The notes under the pieces are model-generated. The model ran no database searches. It saw nothing but the letters and a program-made list of their open reading frames with translations, and had not been told where the DNA came from. A program made the position numbers and the translations under genes. This document shows positions 50,955 through 62,049 of a stretch of 64,000 bases of DNA, piece after piece (the first letter of the stretch is position 1; every line of letters starts with the position of its first letter). The DNA is taken from NCBI RefSeq assembly GCF_040436345.1, contig NC_133230.1, forward strand, positions 3,803,297 to 3,867,296. Reading direction: 5' to 3'. The DNA is from Pagrus major. Taxonomy: Eukaryota; Chordata; Actinopteri; Spariformes; Sparidae.

Positions 50955-51305
50955 TATACTATGCCCTCCATCTTAGCATGCTAATATTTGCATGTACAGC
51001 TCAGACTGATGGGAAGGATGTTAGTTTTTGCAGGTTTTTGTTCATGACTTGTTGGACATGTGCAGATTAAAGGTAATGGTGGCACTAGATTTTAAAGATG
51101 ATGATCACCAGAGGTTGTTACAATTCAAATTGAGGTCTGAAGCACATCTCACAGCTATCCATCCCATAGTGGAGCTAGATGAAAGTCATGAAGTCACTGA
51201 ATTCATCCTCTGGACACTGCTGATACGTGTACAAACAAACATAATGATCCATCCGATAGTTTTTGAAATAAATTGGTCCACAGTGTCCCAAAATCTTTTA
51301 TTTCT
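50955..51305 (+). repeat. Probable dispersed-repeat copy
   Basis: Words such as cttagcatgctaatatttgc, taatggtggcactaga, gattcatcctctgg-like and atccatccgatagtttttga follow the order of a repeat common in teleost genomes. The open frames across it are diverged repeat sequence with no domain. Confidence 0.45.
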
Positions 51306-52032
51306 CCTGCAGATCAAAATGCGTTGAACACGAGTGCAGCTTTGCTCTGCATGATGCGGCCGAGGAGGGAACCTTCCTAAACCGCGCTACATCTCTTGAA
51401 CAAGTCCCGACACCTCCAGGCCCAAAATTAAGGGGTTAGATGAGGCCTTGGCGCTGCAGCCTGTCTGAGGAGCTTATACTTGCACACAGCTTTGGCAGGG
51501 GAGGGAGGGAGGGAGCTGTATTTTATGTTGGGGATGTACAGACTTCACATTCATCGTCGAGCGTCAATCTCTCATTTGTCACCAGGAGGAGATTCCGAAC
51601 TTCTGCGGATGCAGGATTGTTGTACAGACGCATAAATCAAACGTGAGGAAGTCGACTGATGGGCACAGTGCTTAATTACTCTGCTGGAAGAAAAAAAAAA
51701 ACAACAGTGATGCCTTTTTTAAGGTTTTGTGTTTCAGGATATCAAAGATGTCAGAGTGTGTTCGTGTGGAGGAATGCTGCGGGGGGAAGGAGGGCAGGCT
51801 GGGACAGGGCTGTGAACAGGTGCATGATGGGGTGGGAGTCCAGGGAGGAGCCCATGTGTGGTGGTTCAGTGGCAGATTGGCAGTGGGAGCGTGTGTGTGG
51901 TTGGATTTTGTGGTGGTTGTAGGGGGTCTTTACCTCCACAAACTCTTTAAACAAATGTTTGTCATACATATTCATTCATTCATTTGTGCACCTATATATC
52001 TAGCCATCTAGCTATCGGTACCCTTCACTTAG

Positions 52033-52033
<1 letters not shown>
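51306..52033. other. Intergenic DNA, no gene seen
   Basis: Mixed composition. The open frames at 51,659-52,011 are Gly/Trp/Val-rich and reflect a G/T-rich strand. Confidence 0.4.

Positions 52034-52065
<32 letters not shown>
52034..52065. repeat. (CA)n microsatellite
   Basis: About 15 uninterrupted CA units. Confidence 0.95.
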
Positions 52066-52068
<3 letters not shown>

Positions 52069-53190
52069 CCTGCCTCCACCCTCTAATCCAGCCCCCTCTG
52101 AGCTCAGGGTCCCGGGGAAAGGTTCATCCAGAGGGCGGAATCAGCCTCCATGGCGAAGTAAGAAATAAGGGGGCATTCAGTGGAAGGGGTGGGAAGGAGG
52201 GGTGGTTTAACGTGGTCGGGTGTGTAAGAGTTTGTATGTGTGTGTGTGTGTTGAGGGGCTGTGAGAGGGAGCATCGTTCCTGATGGTTACGAAGAGGCGT
52301 GATGGCCAGTTTTGGTTGGAGGTTGACTGGTTCTGAGGTTCCTCACCCCACATTCGTCTGGGTTCACTGCTCTGAGTGTCTGCTCCGAGGTCACGGCAGA
52401 GAGCTGCTGGTCAGCTCCTGGTCATGGCGGCAAAGTTAAAAGACAATTTTGGGGGGCGGTCAAAGGAACGCAGAGCTCTTAATTAAATGGGGTTGTTAAT
52501 TTGTGAACACTGGTTTATACAGAACTGAGTAAAACTAACTTAGCGTACCGAAACATCTTTGGTAATTCTTCAAACTTGAGAGGCCATCCCAACCATTGCG
52601 CGGTCATTTTTAGCATAAAAAGAGCAGTTACAGTCTTTAAATTCATTTCCAGACTTTCATATAAATTCGTTGCGTACCATTTCTTTTTGTATAATTTGAA
52701 AATCATTAGACTCCGGTTAGTAAACCTCCCACAACTCAACCAACGCTGTGACATCCTGCATCAGTTCCCCGGAAATAAATCCTGCTGACACCAAGAATTT
52801 TAACCGGGTTAGAACAAGGCTTTCAACATGTGACAAGAAAATAATGACACATGTGAGTTGCCATTGGCTTTTTTTCCACATATGAATGAAAATTTCCACA
52901 TGAAATGTACATTTTCACTTGTGAATTACTTGTAATTTGGTTGTTTTTCATTAAAAAAAATGCTCCTCAATTAAGTCCTTACCATGTTAAATTCGCAAGC
53001 TTTCATTGAAAGTCATGCAAAAGTATATTTTCTTGAAAAGGTTGCCATTCTGCAGCCAAATAAGAATCCTTGGATATGAAGCATGCCGTGTTAAGATTAA
53101 ACCTTTATACCTTAATGAAGTGAACTGAAGCCAGCAACCACATGGAAGGCAGGAAATCACCTTTAAAACATTCACACCTGGAGCCTGCTC
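52066..53190. other. Intergenic DNA, no gene seen
   Basis: GC-richer to about 52,480, then AT-rich. No gene recognised. Confidence 0.45.
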
Positions 53191-53270
53191 CAGTACCAAG
53201 CACAGTTGGCAGCTCCAGTGGCAGGATTACAAAGTAAGTGCCTTGCTCAAGGGCATCACGGTGGTGGTAA
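53191..53270 (+). repeat. SINE-tail-like fragment
   Basis: The word gtgccttgctcaagggcatc matches the conserved tail motif of several fish SINEs. No tRNA-like head is recognisable upstream, so this is a fragment. Confidence 0.4.
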
Positions 53271-53370
53271 TGAATAGGAGAGGTATGGTGTTAATGTGTG
53301 TAAACTCTACCAGAGATCAACAGTTACACAGAGAAGAAACAGGAAGGGGAGTGGCTGCTGCAGCAGTAGG

Positions 53371-53420
53371 TGAGTGTGTGTGCGTGTGTGTGGGTGTGTG
53401 TGTGTGGGGGCGTGTGTGTA
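53371..53420. repeat. Impure (GT)n microsatellite
   Basis: GT units interrupted by GC, GG and a G5 run. Confidence 0.9.
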
Positions 53421-55256
53421 TTGTTTACAGTTTACACAGCAGCACACTGGCAGAGCATCAAAACCATGTTGCTTTTTGTTATGAGGTAAACACAACCCCC
53501 AACCCTGAGGCAGGGCCAGGACAAACAGCGGAGCCCCGGGGGGCCGTCCGTCATCCATGATACCCTGACGACGCTCCAGACCTCCAGGGGGAAGACTTTT
53601 ATACCCAAAAATCACAGTACATAACTTTAAGGTGGATATTTTAGATGGATATTGTCCACAACTCCAGATGACTATGAATTTATACACGTACTCAGGGATT
53701 TCTAGCAGGGTTAATGAAACAGATGTTTACAGATGCAATGTTTAAGGTACAGACTCTGCTTTTTATCAGATGTTTTCATATTGACCAGATTACGTATGTC
53801 AAACCCATCCTTGAAGGTCTTTCTCATGTAAAACTAAGTGTAATCCTTGGTACCACCGGATTCAAACAACTTTAATTTTAATAATCCAGTGAAAATCTGA
53901 TGTTTAGCACGTCACATGAATGTTAAACTTATTTTAGTGGGAGGTTTTGTCTGCTAATTAAGGCATGAAAAATATGTTTTGTCATGTGTAGCCACCTCTA
54001 ACGTGCTGAAATATAGTGGTTCAATATTAATAAGTTTAAAACACTTGTAAAAAAACATTAATATTACCTTTGTGTGGTTTGTACAGGTGTTTTTTTTGTG
54101 TGTTCAGCTGATTATGTTTGAATATGAACAGAAAAGCCCTGAAATATGTTTTAGTTTTTTTTAGAAACAAAGAGAAATAAGACATTTTCTGATTGAGTTG
54201 ATGAAACTTTGCTTTAAGAGAGTTAGGGTTAGGGAATTTCCTGTAATTTACTCCTTGCAACCACAGAGACCACACAAGATCCATAGTTGATATTTAAGAC
54301 GATAAAAGAAATATGGTGCGGTATGAAGCAAGCGACTTAAAGTTGCAAAACCTCATGGCAAATATCGAAGCGCAACAAGACGAGACAAGAAATGTCCCAA
54401 TAACATGCAACAGCATTTACATATTGCATGTTTTTTAACTCGACTTGTTCCCTCCAGTCTCATCACGTCCTCTGAGACGGTTGTCAGATGGTTAGAAAGC
54501 TGGACAGGTTGACATTAAGTCACAATTTCATGTCATTTTTTCATGTTAAACATTTCATTTTGGAGACTATTTCTCAGGTTCTGGAGTCTTGGTGAATCTG
54601 AAGGCCACCTGATTGAAACCCACAGAAAGGGCGAGGGGGGGGAAGGGTTATGGTCTGGAGGTTGTGTGTATGTGTGTGTGAACTGAAGGGGGGAAGAGCT
54701 GGAAAGCCCCCAGTGCAGGTGCAATCCAGGGCCATCCGCGACGCTCCGTCAGCTTCGCGCCGGGCCAGCGAGGGGTTCAGACAGAGGGGGGTGGAGGGTG
54801 AGATCTTCTCACCCCGCTGGCCTTCTTCTGCGAAGCGGAGCTGGTAATTTGGACAGAAAACTGGATTTGTGCCCAGCGGAGCCTGGGCAGCAAGGCAGTG
54901 AAGCAGCCCGCGGTCAGGGCTCACAGCGGGGGAGAGGGGCTGAACTCAGGATGACCAATATGTTTTCACTCATTCATTCATTCTGCTTTTTCCTCAGAAT
55001 GTCTCTCACCCCTCTCCTCCCCCCCCTCCTGTTCTCTCACTGTACTGATCCGCGTTTCTGTGATCAGCTTAGTCGCCTCGACTCCCCCCGGACGGTTCAT
55101 CGACTCCATTGTTGACAGTGCATACCAGTGGAAATACAGTTTGTCTTGGCCAATACGTTTGTTTTGTCTTGATTTTTTTCTGTATAAATAAAAATCATAA
55201 CAAGAAAATATTGAAAAAGTCTCAAATATTAAATAAAAATTAAATTTAAAACATGG
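53421..55256. other. Intergenic DNA, no gene seen
   Basis: AT-rich to 54,580. Bases 54,600-55,100 are GC-richer with a CpG-bearing part (54,730-54,790) and a C/T-rich run. No exon or domain recognised. Confidence 0.4.
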
Positions 55257-55320
55257 ACAGGGAATGAGCCACTGACCTTCGCTAAGGGAACGACCGCTCT
55301 ACCTCCTGAGCCACATCCAC
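55257..55320 (-). repeat. tRNA-derived SINE head, decayed
   Basis: On the minus strand GTGGCTCAGGAGGTAGAGCG gives a full A box (TGGCTCAGGAGG) of the kind found in abundant fish tRNA SINEs. The B-box region (GGCTCATTCCC) has several mismatches. It sits about 190 bases left of the first tRNA gene. Confidence 0.6.
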
Positions 55321-55511
55321 CCCAAAGCAAGAACAATGTCTTATGGAGGTTTATATATTCTTTATTATGAATATAACAATGTTTTAATGAGTTGATGTTC
55401 CCAAGAACCCCAAAAAAGCTTTTACTACAATTTAAGAGATGTCAAGTTTCATGATTACCAGACTGAATGCTCTTTGACAAAGGTAATCAGAGCTATCACT
55501 GCTCTCATGAC

Positions 55512-55583
55512 AGGCATGGATGGGGGTCGAACCCATGATCTTTGGTTTACGAGACCAACACCTTACCACTTGGCCACCACGCC
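55512..55583 (-). tRNA. tRNA-Thr (anticodon CGT), copy 1
   Basis: The sequence folds into a full 72-nt cloverleaf including the discriminator base. The acceptor stem is GGCGTGG/CCATGCC, the anticodon stem TTGGT/ACCAA encloses loop CTCGTAA (anticodon CGT, reads ACG), and the T arm is ATGGG/CCCAT. The A box (TGGCCAAGTGG) and B box (GGTTCGACCCC) are present. Differences from the array consensus are a G-U pair in the D stem and one T-loop change, both tolerable. No T4 terminator follows within about 40 bases. Confidence 0.85.
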
Positions 55584-55672
55584 TTAGCATTCATTGAATG
55601 GCTGCCCCTGTAAAACTATGAAACTAACCAAACCAACAACTAGCCATTAAAATAAAGACAGATTTAGCAAAC

Positions 55673-55737
55673 GCATGGCTCGTCCAGAAACACTCATGTC
55701 TTACAAGACCAACGCCTCATCACTTGTCCACCACACC
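55673..55737 (-). pseudogene. Decayed tRNA-Thr copy
   Basis: The 5' half still matches the array tRNA (minus strand GGTGTGGTGGACAAGTGATG...GGCGTTGGTCTTGTAA). The anticodon stem no longer pairs, the anticodon position reads TGT, and the T arm and B box are lost. It lies midway between copies 1 and 2, as if a whole unit decayed in place. Confidence 0.7.
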
Positions 55738-55877
55738 ATTATGTGACTTTTTTTATTGGCCTAGTAACCAGGGAGACCAAAACTAGTTGGTGTTTCAGTT
55801 TGTCTGAGGTAAAGTTACTTAAATACTGAGGGCATCTCAATCAAATACCCAATGGGTAACAAAGGTTGTGCACTGAA

Positions 55878-55949
55878 AGGTATGGATGGGGGTCGAACCC
55901 ATGATCTTTGGTTTACGAGACCAACGCCTTACCACTTGGCCACCACACC
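55878..55949 (-). tRNA. tRNA-Thr (anticodon CGT), copy 2
   Basis: An intact cloverleaf with loop CTCGTAA and standard A and B boxes. The acceptor stem reads GGTGTGG/CCATACC: both sides of the third pair have changed (C-G to U-A) relative to the other copies, so pairing is kept. The open frame on the other strand (DGGRTHDLWFTRPTPYHLATTP) is simply the antisense of this gene. Confidence 0.85.
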
Positions 55950-56061
55950 TTGGTTTAAGGAGACTCACCACCTCTCCAAACTCCTGGAAAAACTAGAGCA
56001 ACTAACAGTTCTCGAGTTAAAAAGAAGACAGATACAGCAACTCCAGAAATGTCCCTGTGGA

Positions 56062-56110
56062 CACGTACCTTTAGGGGCAAGTGCTCTACCGGCTGAGCTA
56101 ATAATATACC
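56062..56110 (-). pseudogene. tRNA-like 5' half (different family)
   Basis: On the minus strand TTAGCTCAGCCGGTAGAGCA gives a perfect A box (TAGCTCAGCCGG) and D arm of a Lys-like tRNA or tRNA SINE. No proper anticodon stem or B box follows at normal spacing. It is a truncated tRNA or SINE head inserted between tRNA-Thr copies 2 and 3. Confidence 0.5.
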
Positions 56111-56206
56111 CAAAAGTAATTTTTGTGAGGTGAAGTTTAATTACTGGACTACAGGGGTAATTGTCTTACGAGTAGCAGGTAATTCAGATTTTACTGCTGT
56201 TATGAA

Positions 56207-56277
56207 AGGCATGGATGGGGATTGACCCACGTTCTTTGGTTTACGAGACCAAGGCCTTACCACTTGGCCACCACGGC
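56207..56277 (-). pseudogene. tRNA-Thr (CGT), copy 3, degraded
   Basis: The anticodon arm (loop CTCGTAA) is intact. However, the second acceptor pair is mismatched (GCCGTGG/CCATGCC), one base is missing in the T arm and the B box has become GGTCAATCC. Transcription and folding are therefore doubtful, and it is called a probable pseudogene. Confidence 0.65.
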
Positions 56278-56543
56278 TGCTTGATGGGCACTTATTTCCA
56301 GTTTTTTAATGCTATTTTTATTAGTTTTTGCCTTCAATAGCTCAAAAAGTCTTGCCAATGCACTTAGATGTCTACGCATTATGGTGCTTCCTCCCTTTCT
56401 AGGCTACTTTATCCAAATCAGGGCTACCTGACGACCCTAAATTACTTATTTCTACATTTGGTGCTGGCCTTGAGGATGATTCCTTGACCCTTGAATGATT
56501 CACGTTTGCTTATTACAAAGTTGGTCATCACTGAACTGTTATC

Positions 56544-56615
56544 AGGCATGGATGGGGATCGAACCCATGATCTTTGGTTTACGAGACCAACGCCTTACCA
56601 CTGGGCCACCACGCC
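56544..56615 (-). tRNA. tRNA-Thr (anticodon CGT), copy 4
   Basis: An intact 72-nt cloverleaf. Acceptor GGCGTGG/CCATGCC, loop CTCGTAA, T arm ATGGG-TTCGAAC-CCCAT. One change in the D arm (TGGCCCAGTGG) still fits the A-box consensus. The antisense open frame here is an artefact. Confidence 0.88.
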
Positions 56616-56946
56616 TGCTCTGTATGCACTCATCACCAGTTTTTTAATGATATTTATTTTATTTTTTATTGCAATCTATACGACAATGCCAACACAGTTA
56701 TGACTTTGACGTCTAGTTCCATTGTCTAGGCGAGCTGCTATGCATCCTGGTGCTTCGAGAGATGGCATCGTGTTCTCTGCTCCTCCTTCTCTAGGCTACT
56801 TAATCTAAATCAGGGCTACCTGCCAACCCTAAAGTACTTATTGCTACATCTGTCAAAGGAGAAGTTGCATGATTGGTTGGATTTGAGGGTTAATACATTT
56901 AGTTGCTCATTACAAAGATTGTCATGAATGACACTGCTCTCATGAA

Positions 56947-57018
56947 AGGCATGGATGGGGATCGAACCCATGATCTTTGGTTTACGAGACCAACGCCTTA
57001 CCACTTGGCCACCACGCC
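56947..57018 (-). tRNA. tRNA-Thr (anticodon CGT), copy 5
   Basis: This matches the array consensus at every position: acceptor GGCGTGG/CCATGCC, A box TGGCCAAGTGG, loop CTCGTAA and B box GGTTCGAACCC. It resembles the vertebrate tRNA-Thr-CGT isodecoder that begins GGCGCGGTGGCCAAGTGG. The 3' flank on the minus strand begins with only three T residues. Confidence 0.9.
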
Positions 57019-57149
57019 TGGTACATGTACACTTATTACCTGTTTTTTAATGTTTTATTATTAGTTTTTGGCCTCCCTATGATGGCTGGAATCAAAACCT
57101 TGCCAATGCAGTTATGATAGTTGATAGCAGACCCCACTGCTCTCATGAA

Positions 57150-57219
57150 AGGCACGGATGGGGATTGAACCCATGATTTGATTGACAAGGCCAACGCCTT
57201 ACCCATTGGCCACCACACC
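57150..57219 (-). pseudogene. tRNA-Thr copy 6, degraded
   Basis: It is two bases shorter than the intact copies. The anticodon loop reads CTTGTCA (anticodon TGT), with a C-A mismatch next to the loop, and the acceptor stem has three G-U pairs. The A box is altered (TGGCCAATGGG). The B box (GGTTCAATCCC) is still close to consensus. Probably not a functional tRNA. Confidence 0.65.
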
Positions 57220-58264
57220 TGCTAGCTATACAATGCCATGCCTGCAGGTATAGATAGCATCTTGACAACTGCAGCAAAGGATTTGAAATGAAAATGATCC
57301 TCGGGGGAGGATCAATGAAGTTTTTATCTCATCTAATTAAAATGTGATTGAATATTTGAATTGAATATTTGTGTCAGCTCCAGGCGGCTGTAACCTGTGG
57401 TCTGTCAGCATTGTTGGTACCAACAAGTCAGAGATTACGTAATCCTCCTGCTGATACGAAACACTGCTCTTTTTTGTGCCTCTATTTTTGCACTCAAACA
57501 GAAAAGCAGACTTGTAGATTCACCTGCCAAGCTTTGTTAGTCAGTGTGAGGTCTGTATCTGCCAAGGCAGGCACAGCAAAGTAATAGAAGGTAATAAAGT
57601 ACCCCGTAATAGAGCATCGCAGAGGAGGTAATTACAGTGAAGGCTGCCTTTTAAAGGGTTGTTTGTAATGATTCATGGTTGCACAAATGCAATTTTCATT
57701 GTCACTCCCCTCTCATCACTCATTGCTGCTCGCCTGGATCTACAGGTAACCTTCCCCTCACCCCTGCCAGGAGCATCTCCAAAGTGCTCAGCAGACACGT
57801 TAAACACCTCAAACACACAAAAAAACTTTCCACTAATGTTCATTCTGATGTCTTCTCAGCACAGTTTCTGGTAGCACTGTAGCTTCCAGCGCAAACCATT
57901 TCTTTCATCGCTCGCACCAAAACAGCCCTCCTTCCGTGAATACGATTATCTGCTGCTGATAAACAGCGAGCAGGATGATTCAAATGTACTATCTGACCCA
58001 TTTTGCTGCCAGGCAGCGTGCATGTGTGAGCATGCAGACGAGGGTTCACAACCAAGATGGTAAAAGCCCGGGATTAGCTGACTGCAGTAGCCAACAGTTG
58101 CTAAGGGATTAAAAAATAATAATAATGGTTGATTAGATGGCTTTTTATTTGATTTGATTACATTTTTTGAGGGTTGTTTATTTCTTCACAAACAGAAAAA
58201 GGAGTTACATGTTGTTATTGTAGACCAACATTACTTACTGCAACTAGAGGCAGATCTATGAATG
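57220..58264. other. Intergenic DNA, no gene seen
   Basis: AT-rich unique sequence right of the tRNA array. No feature was supported. Confidence 0.45.
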
Positions 58265-58560
58265 CCGTCATCTGGAGATCACAAGTTACTTATTTTGTCA
58301 TCTCGAGAAAAAAAGCCTACAAGAAAAGAAAATACAAGAAAACTGAAGGTATTACTTGTAATGTTTATCAGAGATCAGGAGTACCATGCCAGCGTGCATA
58401 GATGGCAACTTGACAACTGCATCACTTGTCCATGATTATCACCTGAAAAAAAGTGTTAATTATACTTTAAAAAATCAGTGTTTTGTTTTCTAGAGATAAC
58501 AAAATGAATTAACCTGTTATCACGAGAAGGCATGCTTTGTTATCTCAAGATAATGACTTT
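58265..58560. repeat. Probable dispersed repeat (cgagataac type)
   Basis: Wording such as tattttgtcatctcgagaaa, ctagagataacaaaatgaat and gttatctcaagataatgact matches a teleost repeat built on near-palindromic ATCTCGAGAT cores. Edges are unclear. Confidence 0.4.
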
Positions 58561-60599
58561 TTTTTTAATCAATAAAAAGATAGCTGCAAGCATTCCCATC
58601 CTTGGCTACCGTAGCTCTACTTCTAATTACAGTAAGTACTGTAGGTCTGCAATAAAAAGACATGTTATTATTATCTTGGCTTCCAGACAGATCAGACAAA
58701 GTTTGTGAAAAGAAAAACTAGACATCTCAACAATAGGAGACACAACTGTTAAGAATAAGTGAAGAATGATGATTATATGAATTACTTTTAACACTTTTAA
58801 AACAGTCTCCCTAAAAAAACGCCAGATTTTTCATCAAGATCCATGAATTACTTCCTAAGAAATTAATGTAAATGTTGAAAAATCAGAGAAAATTCCTCGA
58901 TGCAACCCTTTATTTGGATCCGCACCAGAAGTTAATGGGGTCTATTCTGGGCCAAGACCCGTCCTTCATACAAGATTTGGGAAATCTACGTAACGTAATG
59001 AAAACATCATCTCTACTGTGGAGGTAAAAATGCAAATTTACAAAGTTGGCAAGATAAAAAAACAAAGTCACACAAAGATCGTTAAGCTCCTTCATATCTG
59101 TGCTAATATATTCCAAACTCAAGATTTCCCTCCTCGCTTTTCTCCAAAGCTTTTAACAATATCTCTTCTTCAACAAATGGATCTTGCTCAGGTGTTTTTT
59201 TATGAGCTAAGAACTGAACTTCAGCCAAGCAATCACATGTAGTCACATGGTGTCAGGATCCCCAATATACTGGATATTAGCTCGAGAATGTCAAGAAGTG
59301 ATCAAAACTAGTAAATAAACCTTGATTTCAGAGTATTTTACAAATGTGATGTAACACACAACACCGAATCAACCAGCCTCACTCAGGATAGTCCAGTGTC
59401 ATGAATTGCAATAATAGTAAACACTACAAAGTGTGTCTAATTTTTCTCATCAAAAGTTCATCTTTGACTTTTTTTGTGGTCGTACTTTAGGTCATCATCT
59501 CTGCCCCTGACTCATCTCTGATCCCTCTGTCTCTGAGTCAGTCTTGACAACTCTATGAGCCTATTTGCCACCACAAGAAAAGCTTCTCAGCAGCCCGTGG
59601 AACCCCCCTCTTCGTCTTTAATAACCTGCGTTCGCATGAGACGTCATTCATGTTCAGAAAACCGCTCAGGCGGGCTGGAAGAGACTCGCGGCGGAGCATG
59701 CAGCAGCACACCGTCTCTTCCCTCCGCATCCTGGCCCCAACCGAGACCCAGACATCAAAGGCAGGTGGAGTGAAACCATGAAATTACAGGTAAGGTGTCA
59801 ATTACCCTTTGAAACCAAGCACTCTCCAAATCCAGGCAAGACCGAGCCGGTCCCTGGAATTAGAACAAATAAAGAGGAACTGAAGGGAGAATGGCAGAGA
59901 AGTGAGGGGGGAGAAAGAGGAGTGGAGGAGGAGGTTTTACAGGCCGTGTTGACAATATAGCATCAGTATAAAAGGTCCTAATTCAGCTTTAAATTACCCC
60001 CCTGTCCTCCTCGACTCGCAGTGTACAACCACCGCCTGTTTGGGTGTGTGAGAGTGTCATGTCTGGGAAATAGGAGGAGAAAGGGCCGGTCGCAGGTAAA
60101 AAATCTGCATCTACACAACTGTTTTTACTCACGAAGACTTTCCCCAGCAGAGTTTTTAGCTGGTAAAGCAGTGCTTTTAAACACAATTACATCCCTGGTC
60201 CCACTCACCCACCCTTTACTCCAACATCCAAGGCAAATTTCAGCATGTAATGGAGGGCAGGTCCAATGGAACCACCTTCTAATTAACTGGTTCATATTTC
60301 TTTTATGAGGTACATAAAATCTTTATTGAGTTTATTACACTAAGTAGCATCAAGTTGATGTTAGTCATTCAAGTTTACAGCCTTTTAGGAAGCATAACAA
60401 GCGCTTCACTCACACAAAATGTGGATTTTTGTTAATATTTGTTTTCGTGGAGAGGAAATTATTTCAGGAATCCCAGTAAAGCCTCACAACACAAACACAA
60501 CAATCTCATATTTCTATCGAGCTCCAGTTTAACAATACACTTGATTTATTATTTTCTCATTAAGAAAACTGTCACTGTGGGAATTAATTGAATTAATTA
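58561..60599. other. Intergenic DNA, no gene seen
   Basis: Mostly AT-rich. The part at 59,580-59,770 is GC-richer with overlapping open frames but no domain or splice pattern I can support. Confidence 0.4.
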
Positions 60600-60870
60600 T
60601 GATTCTCTTTTGGCCTCCCTCTCTCTCTCTTTCACTCTGCGTGCCATGAAGCCAGTTGACAGCTCATGTGGGAAAAAAATCCAACCACAGCTTTGGGTTA
60701 CACAACACGCACCCGCCCGCTGAGCCACAGACAGCGCTAGCCCGGTCCAACCCAGACACCGCAGAACACCCACAACGCTTTCCCCGCCCCTGGCCTGCCT
60801 TCCCCTGCCAGGTGGCCCTCACAGAGCCGGGCTCTGAACTATCTGGAGGACGGTAAGGCTGACCTGGCAG
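60600..60870. promoter_or_regulatory. Weak CNE-like block
   Basis: A non-repetitive, C-rich segment contains TTGACAGCTC (MEIS-like), AACCACAG (RUNX-like) and CCTGCCAGGTGG words, between AT-rich flanks. The regulatory reading is inference only. Confidence 0.2.
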
Positions 60871-61896
60871 GAGGTCGCTTCACAGATAACCTGTCTGCAG
60901 TATATTTTATGTGCATGTGAGAATATAAGATGTATCCAAGAAAGTTAATAAATCTGAGAAAGCTGAGGCGAATAAAAAGGTTGGGGTCATCCTGATGACA
61001 GTATGTAAGAAGAGCACATACCCATCACTCATGGAGGAACTGAAGGGACCAAACGTGTAAAAACCAGAGCTATATGGTTCAAAGTGCATGTTCACATCAT
61101 AATTGTAATTCACAAGTTCATTTCTAATCACATATACACTGAAAAGCTATGTTCAAGAAGAGATGAGAAGTAGTAAGAGTCAGAATTGTGTGTCAGGATG
61201 TGTATATAATTACAGAAGTGAGTCCAGTACAGTTTCCCTCCAGTAACTGACTTAACTTAATATTTAACTGCTAAATGAAGCTGTTTTCTCAACTATCCTT
61301 CACAGGTACGTGCATATATTTGCATATTGCAGATGCTGTACCAACCTTTGCTTGTGATGTAATAATATAGTCATGTATAATTACTAGCAGAATTTTCTTA
61401 TTGTCAGTGAAAAAACAAAACTTCCTTATCTCAAGCTATACCTGTGTGTGTTGATGTCTCATCTCCCGTCAAACAGTAAATCTTGTCTTGCGCTGTATGT
61501 GAGGTCCCTCTGATTTTCTTATGCATTGTGTAACTGTCTTGTAATGTGCCAGCACCAATTAATTAAGTCAGATTCCTGGTGTACCGCTCAGAGTTGGCAC
61601 GCAGACGTGATCCTGACATGGCGCAACAATAAACAGGTTAAGGTTTCATTCAAAATCTCAATCGAAACTTCTACCTGTGCTCATAGATGGAGACGCAATT
61701 TTGACGGTTACCATGGAAACCACAGACCACATTATGACGATGCACCTGCGGACGCTGACAAATAATGAAGTGAGGAGAATGTGTCTTTGCCTGCCACCCT
61801 CCAGAGGAGAGTCGAGAGCAGGATTGTGTTACTTTTCCATGACTAAGTTTGTGAGGCCTCCCTCAGGTTTTAGTTACCTGACCTACAAAGCTCACT
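60871..61896. other. Intergenic DNA with an RFX-like motif
   Basis: No gene is seen. GTTACCATGGAAAC at 61,707-61,720 is close to the RFX X-box. Confidence 0.4.
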
Positions 61897-61900
61897 TTAA

Positions 61901-62049
61901 AGGTGCTATTTGTCAGAAAAAGTTGATTTTTGAGTCTCATTTCCAACTCGTCAAATACTGACACATTGGGATTGGAGGTCGGGCCAGCCGCCTTCACAAT
62001 GCGCCGGGGAATGAGACTCAAAAATCACCTTTTCTTACAAATAGCACCT
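61901..62049. mobile_element. MITE-like TIR element, copy B
   Basis: A 149-bp element has inverted arms of about 41 bp at roughly 90% identity, both starting AGGTGCTATTTGT and ending near TTGAGTCTCATT. TTAA flanks both sides (61,897-61,900 and 62,050-62,053). This suggests a TTAA-targeting (piggyBac-type) source, though a TA-target reading is also possible. It has no coding capacity and is better preserved than the copy at 33.4 kb. Confidence 0.75.

Noticed and set aside
55852-56133. Open frame of 93 codons containing DGGRTHDLWFTRPTPYHLATTP
   Set aside because: It is the antisense translation of tRNA-Thr copy 2. The same peptide recurs at each array copy.
56491-56703. Open frame of 70 codons with DGDRTHDLWFTRPTPYH
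   Set aside because: It is antisense to tRNA-Thr copy 4, not a protein gene.
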